Source of the DNA: Moraxellaceae bacterium
GTDB lineage: Bacteria > Pseudomonadota > Gammaproteobacteria > Pseudomonadales > UBA3067
Assembly (NCBI GenBank): GCA_002401525.1
Contig: NVTH01000028.1
Coordinates: 1 to 6,147, forward strand
Direction: 5' to 3'
DNA: 6,147 nt
Under the pieces are notes generated by a model. The model was not told where the DNA came from. It made no database searches and worked only from the letters and a program-made list of their open reading frames with translations. The position numbers were made by a program, and so were the translations under genes. Positions 1-5,131 of the stretch are shown here, in pieces. Numbering within the stretch: the first letter of the stretch is position 1; the number at the start of each line of letters is the position of its first letter.

Positions 1-129
1 GATATTATTAATGAAAAATTTATTCCAATTTATGTGGATGCAGATCAGCGCCAAGATTTAACAAGACAATACCTAGAAGGTGGTTGGCCATCAAAGGCTC
101 GGTCTACAAAATCAGCAGGCGCCAAGTAA
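1..129 (+). pseudogene. Thioredoxin-fold protein fragment, broken at both ends
   Basis: The plus-strand frame from base 1 is open to a TAA at 127-129. It reads like the middle of a thioredoxin-fold protein: 'NEKFIPIYVDADQRQDL' followed by 'YLEGGWP', the usual beta strand, helix and cis-Pro region (normally GGWPT followed by a hydrophobic strand). The N-terminal part with the CxxC site would lie to the left of the window. After GGWP (79-90) the likeness ends and the frame reads antisense through the FMN-binding gene until the stop, so only about 1-90 is native. The expected C-terminal strands and helix are missing. The gene therefore appears truncated by a rearrangement or a misassembly. The family call rests on motif recognition over about 30 residues and is moderately sure; the partner and function are unknown. 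Confidence 0.55.
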
Positions 130-194
130 GTTCCACGAGCCAGGGCCGCGCATGAGACACCAAACAACAATAAAACGATCCACAAGTACTTCAT
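45..194 (-). pseudogene. 5' end of an exported FMN-binding-type protein, truncated at the junction
   Basis: The minus-strand frame from ATG at 194 gives 49 residues. They begin with a clear signal peptide (MKYLWIVLLLFGVSCAALA, probable cleavage before RG) and continue as GTYLAPADFVDRAFDGQPP. That segment resembles the mature N-terminus of periplasmic FMN-binding-domain proteins, in which a flavin is normally attached covalently by ApbE further downstream. After DGQPP (about base 79) the frame becomes antisense to the thioredoxin-like fragment and stops at 45-47, so the FMN-binding domain itself is absent. An upstream TTG at 248 is also in frame, but it would put the terminator hairpin inside the gene and spoil the signal peptide, so ATG 194 is preferred. 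No good Shine-Dalgarno precedes it. The gene follows the Fur-controlled porin on the same strand and probably belonged to that iron-regulated unit. Family call moderate, truncation clear. Confidence 0.55.
79..90. other. Head-on chimeric junction between two gene fragments
   Basis: These 12 bases (GGTGGTTGGCCA) encode GGWP of the thioredoxin-like fragment on the plus strand. Read on the minus strand they cover most of DGQPP of the FMN-binding-type fragment. To the left only the plus-strand protein looks native; to the right only the minus-strand one does. The shared stretch is the expected footprint of a microhomology-mediated inversion or of a fold-back chimera made during amplification or assembly. 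Confidence 0.5.
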
Positions 195-209
195 ATAAAT
201 TACAAACGC

Positions 210-236
210 AAAAAACGGGGAAACCTTCTCCCCGTT
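210..236 (-). terminator. Rho-independent terminator after the porin gene
   Basis: An 8-bp perfect stem (AACGGGGA at 214-221 with TCCCCGTT at 229-236) has a 7-nt loop. On the minus strand it is followed by six Ts (bases 215 to 210). It lies about 125 bp past the porin stop and ends only 15 nt before the ATG of the FMN-binding-type gene, so it either separates the two genes or works as a leaky attenuator between them. The plus strand lacks a T-tract after the stem, so it should act only leftward. Confidence 0.75.
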
Positions 237-362
237 ATACACTAACAATGTTGTACCGCAGAATCCTTCCTACCACCATGGCCCTGCGACCATACAACGA
301 TCTACTTCGCCGTCTCTCGACAACCCGAAACAAACAATCAGCAATCCTATGCATAAATAGGC

Positions 363-1439
363 TTAAAACTGGTAACCAACCCCAAGATTAAACCCATCGG
401 CATTACCCGCGTCACCATTTTGTAGCTGAATGTCCGCTTTAATCACAACGTCTTCGTGAGGCCAATAATTCACGCCAATATCAGCCTGTGTCTTAGTTTC
501 TTCGTCGTCCACTTCCCAAGCATTAAATCGCGCGAATGCACCGTAGGCATCCGATATTTTATAGCTGCCTTCAAGATAATAACCCATCTGCTCATCTTTC
601 ATTGCACCGTCATTAGTCAATGACTCTTTATCACCATCAATATCCCAACGAGCATAAAGCGCCTTCAACGTCGTAGGACCACTCTGATAAATACCGTGCA
701 TTTCTAACAAAACTGCCTCTTCGACGCCCCCATCCACTTGATCCAGATCTTCTTGTACTTGAAGACTAGCCGAGAGCTCAAGGCCCGCTACACCGGTAAA
801 TTTCAACCGCCCCGTCAACGCTTTATTATCTGCATTGGATTTGGATGATTTTTGTCGTCCTTTCCGAATATTAACGACTACGTATTCATCTTCATTATCG
901 TCTTCCGCGGTTGGGAGAGCCAACCCAGTATGATAGGCCACAGCGTAACTAAAACCCTGCTCGCCAATTAAACCTGACAGCATTGCACCAGATTCCCACC
1001 ACGTGGCCGGGATAATATTTTTCTCTACAGGGTTACGTTCAACCCCATAAAATGTGGGCGGCTCGTGGGTTTCATTAATAATCCCCACAGGCACCAGAAA
1101 CAGACCCGCAGTCAATGCTAAATTGGGTTTTAAATCGATTTCTATATAGGCTTGTTCTAGCTCAACCTCACCACTCTTGCCTTCTCCGGCGATCGAGTGC
1201 TCTAGCTCGACTTCAGAAAAAAATCGTACCGTATCACTAAACTCATGGTCCAAAAACAATACAAAACGATGAAAGTCGACGGTTTCTCGTTGCTTGTCAC
1301 TCTTTGGCGTGTCTATGTTGTTATAGTGAAGTTCACCGTAGCCGCCGATTGCTGTGGATTCCCCTGCATTCACCAGTGCTGTGGCAAAAACTACCCCTGA
1401 AACTACCCCTGAAACTATCCCAAAACGCCCAAACTTCAT
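363..1439 (-). CDS. Fur-regulated outer-membrane porin (OprO/OprP-like)
   Basis: This encodes a 358-residue outer-membrane beta-barrel expected to pass small solutes; the substrate is unknown. A signal peptide (residues 1-25, cleavage after VNA) is followed by GGYGELHYNN and alternating amphipathic strands: FHRFVLFLDHEF at 57-68, the acidic VRFFSEVELEHS at 71-82, and a conserved-looking block VPVGIINETHEPPTFYGVER at 117-135 leading to NIIPATWWESG. The C-terminal strand ends GVGYQF, with the terminal Phe that BAM recognises. Acidic and charged loops at 178-205 and 268-285 would be extracellular. Length and layout fit Porin_O_P-like proteins. The start is ATG at 1439, because GGGAG and GAGGG lie 4-9 nt upstream and the signal peptide begins there; an in-frame start at 1487 would add 16 residues that spoil it. 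The promoter carries a Fur box, so expression should rise in iron starvation. The neighbouring FMN-binding-type gene suggests a role in iron acquisition (inference). Confidence 0.85.
   Translation of the reverse strand: MKFGRFGIVSGVVSGVVFATALVNAGESTAIGGYGELHYNNIDTPKSDKQRETVDFHRFVLFLDHEFSDTVRFFSEVELEHSIAGEGKSGEVELEQAYIEIDLKPNLALTAGLFLVPVGIINETHEPPTFYGVERNPVEKNIIPATWWESGAMLSGLIGEQGFSYAVAYHTGLALPTAEDDNEDEYVVVNIRKGRQKSSKSNADNKALTGRLKFTGVAGLELSASLQVQEDLDQVDGGVEEAVLLEMHGIYQSGPTTLKALYARWDIDGDKESLTNDGAMKDEQMGYYLEGSYKISDAYGAFARFNAWEVDDEETKTQADIGVNYWPHEDVVIKADIQLQNGDAGNADGFNLGVGYQF
1390..1421 (-). repeat. 12-bp tandem repeat within the porin signal peptide
   Basis: The plus-strand unit ACTACCCCTGAA occurs twice exactly (1390-1401, 1402-1413), followed by a partial third copy (ACTATCCC, 1414-1421). 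On the coding strand it encodes the repeating VSGV hydrophobic core (GIVSGVVSGVV). Gain or loss of a unit keeps the frame and changes the signal-peptide core by four residues. Confidence 0.8.
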
Positions 1440-1493
1440 AAACCCTCGCTCCCGGCAAAAACTATTGATCAAAAAACTGCTGCCCATTCTAAA

Positions 1494-1508
1494 TAGAAGT
1501 GATTCTCA
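1494..1508 (-). promoter_or_regulatory. Second, weaker Fur-box-like site
   Basis: The minus strand reads TGAGAATcACTTCTA. Against the 7-1-7 Fur consensus (TGATAATnATTATCA) one half matches 6 of 7 and the other only 3 of 7. It lies just downstream of the predicted transcript start of the porin gene and shares the TGAGAAT half-site with the stronger upstream box, which is the main reason for listing it. It may be a secondary Fur site that helps block the promoter. Confidence 0.4.
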
Positions 1509-1522
1509 TTTCGAAGTAGGCG

Positions 1523-1551
1523 AGTATACGCACACCCCATCTAAATAACAA
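1523..1551 (-). promoter_or_regulatory. Sigma-70 promoter of the porin gene
   Basis: On the minus strand, TTGTTA (-35, 1546-1551) and TATACT (-10, 1523-1528) are separated by exactly 17 bp. The -10 matches 5 of 6 and the -35 matches 4 of 6 consensus bases. Transcription would start near 1516, giving a leader of about 75 nt before ATG 1439. The -35 lies inside the stronger Fur box, the classic arrangement for iron repression. Confidence 0.65.
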
Positions 1552-1560
1552 TCATTCTCA
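1546..1560 (-). promoter_or_regulatory. Fur box overlapping the porin -35
   Basis: The minus strand reads TGAGAATgATTGTTA, matching the 7-1-7 Fur consensus TGATAATnATTATCA at 11 of 14 half-site positions. It covers the -35 hexamer of the porin promoter, so Fe(II)-Fur binding would exclude RNA polymerase. The direct consequence is repression in iron-replete cells and expression on iron limitation. Confidence 0.7.
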
Positions 1561-1769
1561 TTCGCAAATAGAATAGCACAAATCAAACGTCCTAGGAGGG
1601 TAGAGGGAATAGCCAATGAATAATGAAGGTAGAGCCTATATTTAAGAGTGACAAAACGTGTAAACAAGCTCCAGCCGACAATACGAAGTATGAATCAAGT
1701 AATAAACGACTCGTCTAAATACTTCGTCAGGTGCTTGCTGCAAATAAATTTCAATATGCCGCAATCATT
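1561..1769. other. Intergenic region between hydrolase 3' end and porin promoter
   Basis: No convincing gene or U-tract terminator is visible in this stretch. Its one clear structure is a 9-bp inverted repeat (ACGAAGTAT at 1683-1691, ATACTTCGT at 1719-1727) separated by 27 bp and located 43 nt past the hydrolase stop. The hydrolase transcript probably ends here, but no canonical terminator marks the place. Confidence 0.5.
1683..1727. repeat. Inverted repeat downstream of the hydrolase gene
   Basis: Perfect 9-bp arms, ACGAAGTAT and ATACTTCGT, flank a 27-bp spacer. In RNA it could form a hairpin with a large loop; no T-run follows on either strand, so it is not a canonical terminator. It could equally be a protein-binding site or chance. 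Confidence 0.45.
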
Positions 1770-2675
1770 TCACGCGTCCATCAAAAACTCTTCAAGCACG
1801 AGGCTAAACTGCTCATGCTTTTCAAAATGAACAAAATGCCCGGCACCCGGCACACTGACTTTCTTAGTCTTGGCGTGAGGGTAACTTTTTTCACCGCCAT
1901 CAAACACTTCGATACCAATGCAGGCATCGTTTTCACCCACCACCATTAAACAAGGCACGGGCCGCTTTTTGAGCAGCAAATTCATCTGCCGAATGGGCTG
2001 ACTGCCGCCTCGAAAAATATACAGGGGATTAAACATATGACGATAATAGCTAATGCCATTGGCCAAGGCATCGCCCTGCTTCAGCAGTTCTACCGTCTCT
2101 TCACAATGAGTATTCGGATAATCTAGATCGGGTGACCAGCGCTCCCAAAGCTCGCGGATGTAATCCAATCCATCGTTTTGAATCTTGGTGATTACTTTCG
2201 GCAGCTGAAAATAGGCCATATAACGAGACCGGTAAAGCTGGCGAAAACTAACATTCTTAAGAAACGCCGCCATCGGAGGCACAGCCCCGATAACTAACTT
2301 TTCAATTTTATAGGGCTCCTGACCGCGTTCATCGCTGAGTGCAGTCAACAGCTGCGCCACAATAGAGCCCCAATCATGACCGTAAACAACAATAGATTCG
2401 TCTTTTACAAGTTCCCTCAGCCAATCGTCCAGCATATTGGCGATTGCCAACATTGAGCTACTGCCGCCACTGGGCAAACTTGTGTCCCCATAACCCGGCA
2501 TAAAAGGCACCAGACAACGGTAGCCTTTGGCTTTGAAGTAATTCACCTGATCTTGAAAGGAGTGTGGCGTATCCGGAAAACCGTGTAAAAATAAAAGAAT
2601 CGGCCCCTGCCCTAGATCAAAATATGCCACCTGACCTGAAGCCATTGTTTTCAAATGTACTTTTTCGTCTTTCAT
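1770..2675 (-). CDS. Alpha/beta hydrolase, epoxide-hydrolase-like
   Basis: This is a 301-residue alpha/beta-hydrolase-fold enzyme with an Asp nucleophile, as in epoxide hydrolases and haloalkane dehalogenases; it likely opens an epoxide with water through an ester intermediate. HGFPD at 31-35 provides the oxyanion-hole loop. GHDWG at 99-103 is the nucleophile elbow with D101. D250 in VVGEND and H280 in PGAGHFVHFE complete a plausible triad. The lid region (about 135-230) holds AYFQLP at 154-159 and SYYRHMF at 209-215, whose tyrosines could be the ring-opening pair of epoxide hydrolases. HGFP rather than HGNP or HGEP also favours epoxide hydrolase over dehalogenase. There is no signal peptide, so it is cytoplasmic. 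ATG 2675 is chosen over an in-frame GTG at 2693, though neither has a strong Shine-Dalgarno. It is transcribed divergently from the ALDH gene; its natural substrate cannot be read from sequence. Confidence 0.8.
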   Translation of the reverse strand: MKDEKVHLKTMASGQVAYFDLGQGPILLFLHGFPDTPHSFQDQVNYFKAKGYRCLVPFMPGYGDTSLPSGGSSSMLAIANMLDDWLRELVKDESIVVYGHDWGSIVAQLLTALSDERGQEPYKIEKLVIGAVPPMAAFLKNVSFRQLYRSRYMAYFQLPKVITKIQNDGLDYIRELWERWSPDLDYPNTHCEETVELLKQGDALANGISYYRHMFNPLYIFRGGSQPIRQMNLLLKKRPVPCLMVVGENDACIGIEVFDGGEKSYPHAKTKKVSVPGAGHFVHFEKHEQFSLVLEEFLMDA

Positions 2676-2710
2676 GATTTTATTCCACGCCACTTTTATC
2701 AGTGCGACCT

Positions 2711-2738
2711 ATCATAATCCCCTAAAATCACAATGCAA
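2711..2738 (-). promoter_or_regulatory. Possible promoter of the hydrolase gene
   Basis: On the minus strand, TATGAT (2711-2716, 5 of 6 to the -10 consensus) lies 16 bp from TTGCAT (2733-2738), which keeps only the TTG of a -35. Start of transcription near 2704 would leave about 29 nt before ATG 2675, consistent with that start and rather short for the alternative GTG. The weak -35 makes this tentative. Confidence 0.35.
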
Positions 2739-3114
2739 TAGCCCATTATTGTCACTGTCTTTATAACGGCCCTTTAAAGGCGACACTTTAGGACGGCTTC
2801 ATTCGCTTAAGAACATTGGTTTTTGTGATTAAGTTTGCTATCGTCGCGAACATTCAATCCGTCTATGATTGCCATCAAAAGCACAATAACGCGGCAGCTG
2901 GCCAGTATCTAACGGTAACAGTTAACTTCGAAATGGCTTCAAAGCTATCCCATACAGTTGCAATTGCATCCTAGGAATAGTCACTCAAATAGTAGAAAGT
3001 AACGCTGTTCAAGGACTGCGGTCCCATCCACTGTTCGAGAAAATTATTACCACAGAATACTGTTTAAAAATCGCCTATAAGAAGCTGTTTTAAATTAATT
3101 TATTAGATTTATCA
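2739..3114. other. Long divergent intergenic region, no gene seen
   Basis: Neither strand holds a plausible coding frame, RNA gene or U-tract hairpin. Two short perfect palindromes stand out, CCTTTAAAGG (2771-2780) and TGCAATTGCA (2959-2968), either of which could be a regulator site or chance. The total gap between the divergent hydrolase and ALDH genes is about 525 bp, longer than two simple promoters need. Confidence 0.4.
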
Positions 3115-3120
3115 TACAAT
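3115..3120 (+). promoter_or_regulatory. Possible -10 element of the ALDH gene
   Basis: TACAAT matches the -10 consensus at 5 of 6 positions and lies about 80 bp before the ALDH start. No recognisable -35 is at 16-18 bp, so the promoter, if real, would depend on an activator or another sigma factor. A 13-bp palindrome directly downstream would overlap the transcript start. Confidence 0.3.
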
Positions 3121-3131
3121 ACGAGATTAGC

Positions 3132-3144
3132 TAGGCTTAGCCTA
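3132..3144. promoter_or_regulatory. Palindromic operator candidate before the ALDH gene
   Basis: TAGGCT-T-AGCCTA is a perfect 6-bp inverted repeat around one central base. It sits 12 bp after the candidate -10, where a repressor would block initiation or early elongation. An offset ATTAG (3126-3130) and CTAAT (3142-3146) pair adds weaker symmetry. The binding protein is not encoded in the window. Confidence 0.4.
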
Positions 3145-3185
3145 ATCCCAATCATCCAATTGAAACAACTAGAGACCATAATAAT

Positions 3186-3191
3186 AAGGAG
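3186..3191 (+). promoter_or_regulatory. Shine-Dalgarno deciding a GTG start for ALDH
   Basis: AAGGAG lies 9 nt before GTG 3201. This supports initiation at that GTG even though the codon is not ATG. Confidence 0.8.
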
Positions 3192-3200
3192 TCTTCAAAC

Positions 3201-4664
3201 GTGAATAGCCCAGAAACTATTGCTGTAGATAACGCTACAAAAACATCCCCACCAAGCAACCCTTTGCAGCCAATACTGGACAAGCAAAAGGCCGCTTTTC
3301 TTAAAAAGGGCTTCACTTCCCATAAAGAACGTATCGAAGCGCTTAACAAGCTTAAAAAATCCATTGGCGTACACAAAGAAGCGCTTATCGAAGCCGTACT
3401 GGCTGATTTCGGTCACCGCTCCGCGACCGAAGCTTGGATTACCGAAATAGTCACGGTCCTACAAGAAATTCAAGGCGCTAAACGCCATCTGAAAAAATGG
3501 ATGAAACCCGCCAATCCAGGCCGCAGCATGAATGCTGGTTTTGCCAAAAGCCGAATCGTTTATCAACCCAAAGGGGTTATCGGCATCATGGGCGCCTGGA
3601 ACTACCCTGCGTTATTAGTGTTATCGCCTTTAATTGGCGTTATCGCAGCGGGTAATCACGCCATGATTAAGCCGCCCGAAATGACTCCTCGTACTGCGGA
3701 AGTTGTGAAGAAAATCATCGAAGACGCTTTCATCGAAGAATACGTCACCGTGATTACCGGCGACATGGAAGCTGCAGTTAACTTCTCTAACCTTGCCTTC
3801 GATCACATCATCTTCACTGGCGGCACCGAAATTGGCCGTAAGGTCATGCAAGCAGCAGCGGCAAACTTAACCCCGGTTACCTTAGAGCTTGGCGGAAAAT
3901 CACCCGTCATCATCGACGACAGCTACCCCATCAAAACAGCGGTCGAACGAATCCTGATGGGTAAGTTCATGAACTCCGGGCAAACCTGTATCGCGCCAGA
4001 TTACATCCTTATCTCTGAAGCACGCCAACAAGAGCTTGTTGATACATTGCAATCTGAGCTTTCCAAGCGTTACCCTTCCATCGTGAACAACAAAGACCTG
4101 ACGTGGATCATCAACGAACGCCATTACCAACGTATCAATAATTTGATCCAAGACGCGGAAAGCAAGGGCGCTACCGTGTTGCAGATCAACCCTAAAGGCG
4201 AAACCCTTCCAGAAGACAGCCGAGCGATTCCTCCCACACTAGTCATTAATGTCACTGACGACATGAAGATTATGCAAGAAGAAATCTTCGGCCCAGTATT
4301 GCCTATCATGGCGGTTAAAAGCACTGAGGAAGCGACTCAGTACGTCAACAGCCATGCTCGTCCATTGGCGCTTTACTACTTCGATAAAAACAAAAAGCGT
4401 GCTGAGCACGTCATCAACAACACCATTTCTGGTGGTGCTTGCGTGAACGAAACCATGCTTCACTTCGCCAATGAAAACCTACCTTTTGGTGGCATTGGTC
4501 CTAGTGGACTAGGTGCTTATCATGGCTACAACGGCTTTTTAGAGTTTTCCCATAAAAAAGGCGTGATCTACCAAGGCGTATTTTCTCCAGCGAAATTTAT
4601 GCGCCCTCCGTATCCGTCAGTGGTTGAAACGATCTTGAAGAAAGTAGCGGGATTTTTAAGCTAA
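3201..4664 (+). CDS. Aldehyde dehydrogenase, coniferyl-aldehyde-dehydrogenase type
   Basis: This 487-residue NAD(P)-dependent aldehyde dehydrogenase oxidises an aldehyde to its acid in the cytoplasm. The catalytic set is complete: N134 in WNYP, K157 in IKPPE, the nucleotide-loop motif FTGGTEIG at 205-212, E229 in ELGGK, C263 in GQTCIAPDY, EEIFGP at 360-365 and N416 in CVNET. The compact NYP/ELGGKSP/GQTCIAPDY pattern and the C-terminal FxEFSHKKGV (446-455) are those of the class 3-like branch that includes coniferyl aldehyde dehydrogenase (CalB) and fatty aldehyde dehydrogenases, so the physiological substrate may be an aromatic or a long-chain aldehyde. Residues 1-24 are a polar extension before the conserved domain. 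GTG 3201 is chosen because AAGGAG lies 9 nt upstream. The gene is monocistronic by its own terminator and diverges from the epoxide-hydrolase-like gene; the two may handle epoxide and aldehyde intermediates, which is inference. Confidence 0.9.
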   Translation: MNSPETIAVDNATKTSPPSNPLQPILDKQKAAFLKKGFTSHKERIEALNKLKKSIGVHKEALIEAVLADFGHRSATEAWITEIVTVLQEIQGAKRHLKKWMKPANPGRSMNAGFAKSRIVYQPKGVIGIMGAWNYPALLVLSPLIGVIAAGNHAMIKPPEMTPRTAEVVKKIIEDAFIEEYVTVITGDMEAAVNFSNLAFDHIIFTGGTEIGRKVMQAAAANLTPVTLELGGKSPVIIDDSYPIKTAVERILMGKFMNSGQTCIAPDYILISEARQQELVDTLQSELSKRYPSIVNNKDLTWIINERHYQRINNLIQDAESKGATVLQINPKGETLPEDSRAIPPTLVINVTDDMKIMQEEIFGPVLPIMAVKSTEEATQYVNSHARPLALYYFDKNKKRAEHVINNTISGGACVNETMLHFANENLPFGGIGPSGLGAYHGYNGFLEFSHKKGVIYQGVFSPAKFMRPPYPSVVETILKKVAGFLS

Positions 4665-4690
4665 GATTGATTAGCGTTTAAATCAAAATG

Positions 4691-4717
4691 AAAAAGGGGG
4701 CTAGAGCCCTCTTTTTT
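4691..4717 (+). terminator. Rho-independent terminator of the ALDH gene
   Basis: An 11-bp stem (AAAAAGGGGGC at 4691-4701 with GCCCTCTTTTT at 4706-4716, one G-U pair) closes a TAGA tetraloop and runs into a T6 tract. It starts 26 nt past the ALDH stop. Because A-runs and T-runs are on both sides, it may also terminate weakly on the minus strand. Confidence 0.9.
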
Positions 4718-4885
4718 ATTGGATTCCAAATAGCCCCATTTTCAATTTCCCGCCTTAAAATTTGCCGCTATTATGAGCAAGCTCACCTCTATTTAGTCCC
4801 GCTTTACAGAATTAGATGCATAGAACGGATGTTACATAATGAATCAACTACCCACTTCCAATTTGGCCTCATATGTTTTACTGTT

Positions 4886-4902
4886 CGCACCCTTCTAGTG
4901 CA
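4886..4902 (+). promoter_or_regulatory. NtrC-type enhancer site
   Basis: CGCACCCTTCTAGTGCA keeps both GCAC and GTGC half-sites with the 7-bp spacing of the NtrC consensus (TGCACYN5RGTGCA); only the first base differs. It lies about 131-147 bp before the predicted sigma-54 transcript start, the usual enhancer distance for NtrC. Only one clear site was found, whereas many NtrC enhancers have two. Confidence 0.55.
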
Positions 4903-4951
4903 GAGAGCCTCGATAATCGGGTTACCCACGCCCACCCCAGCGTCAAAATTA

Positions 4952-4984
4952 AATTATAAGCTTATATAACAAGCGCTTATAATT
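4952..4984. repeat. AT-rich inverted repeat between the NtrC site and sigma-54 promoter
   Basis: Arms AATTATAAGC (4952-4961) and GCTTATAATT (4975-4984) are perfect over 10 bp with a 13-bp spacer. Inside it are a 12-bp palindrome TATAAGCTTATA (4955-4966) and AAGCGCTT (4971-4978). It could bind a regulator or help DNA bending between enhancer and promoter; no clear IHF consensus was seen. Confidence 0.5.
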
Positions 4985-5006
4985 ATTTTCCCATCACCTC
5001 CACAAT

Positions 5007-5022
5007 TGGCACGATAACCGCT
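5007..5022 (+). promoter_or_regulatory. Sigma-54 (RpoN) promoter of the transporter gene
   Basis: TGGCACG-N4-CCGCT matches the sigma-54 consensus TGGCACG-N4-TTGCW perfectly in the -24 element, and keeps the invariant GC of the -12 element at the correct distance (GG 5008-5009, GC 5020-5021). The deviation is CC for TT. Transcription would start near 5033, leaving a leader of about 100 nt. With the upstream NtrC-type dyad it predicts induction under nitrogen limitation. Confidence 0.6.
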
Positions 5023-5131
5023 ATAGAGAGTGCTTACAGTTTGATAATTGCTGCGATTATTTCGTTGCAGAACGACCAACAGTTGTTAAGCCATCGCTTA
5101 CGACTAAGAAATAAAGCTAGGAAATTAGTGA

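Larger units (their letters stand above)
4718..5131 (+). promoter_or_regulatory. Regulatory region of the nitrate/nitrite transporter
   Basis: No credible gene lies in these 414 bases. From left to right the region carries an NtrC-type dyad, an AT-rich inverted-repeat segment, a sigma-54 -24/-12 element, and a ~100-nt leader with two short hairpins (5063-5074, stem CGTT/AACG; 5087-5100, stem TAAGC/GCTTA). A weak AGGA (5119-5122) sits 9 nt before the ATG. The order enhancer, bendable AT-rich DNA, sigma-54 promoter matches nitrogen-regulated promoters. Confidence 0.55.

Noticed and set aside
80..391. Plus-strand frame of 103 codons across the left edge
   Set aside because: It is antisense to the FMN-binding-type start, the terminator and the porin end, and reads as a polar low-complexity string without family features.
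1623..1718. Small plus-strand frame of 31 codons (MKVEPIFKSDKTC...)
   Set aside because: No Shine-Dalgarno at the right distance, no promoter, no recognisable family, and it runs into the inverted repeat; treated as non-coding.
1683..1727. Inverted repeat arms resembling loxP arms (ATACGAAGT / ACTTCGT)
   Set aside because: The arms point the opposite way to loxP, the spacer is 27 bp instead of 8, and no recombinase is nearby; the likeness is probably chance.
1770..2675. Haloalkane dehalogenase as the primary call for the hydrolase
   Set aside because: GHDWG fits both families, but HGFPD and the AYFQLP and YYRHMF lid tyrosines favour epoxide hydrolase; dehalogenase stays an alternative only.
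4688..4969. Plus-strand frame of 93 codons starting MKKGARALFFIG
   Set aside because: It begins on the edge of the ALDH terminator, reads through the hairpin and the NtrC-type dyad, and its composition is not protein-like.
5039..5056. FNR-like site (TTTGATAATTGCTGCG) upstream of the transporter
   Set aside because: Only the left TTGAT half-site is present; the right half does not match ATCAA, so anaerobic FNR control is not supported.
5063..5100. Two short hairpins in the transporter leader as an ANTAR/NasR antitermination target
   Set aside because: The loops are four bases, not the six-base loops of the ANTAR motif, and no terminator follows before the start codon.
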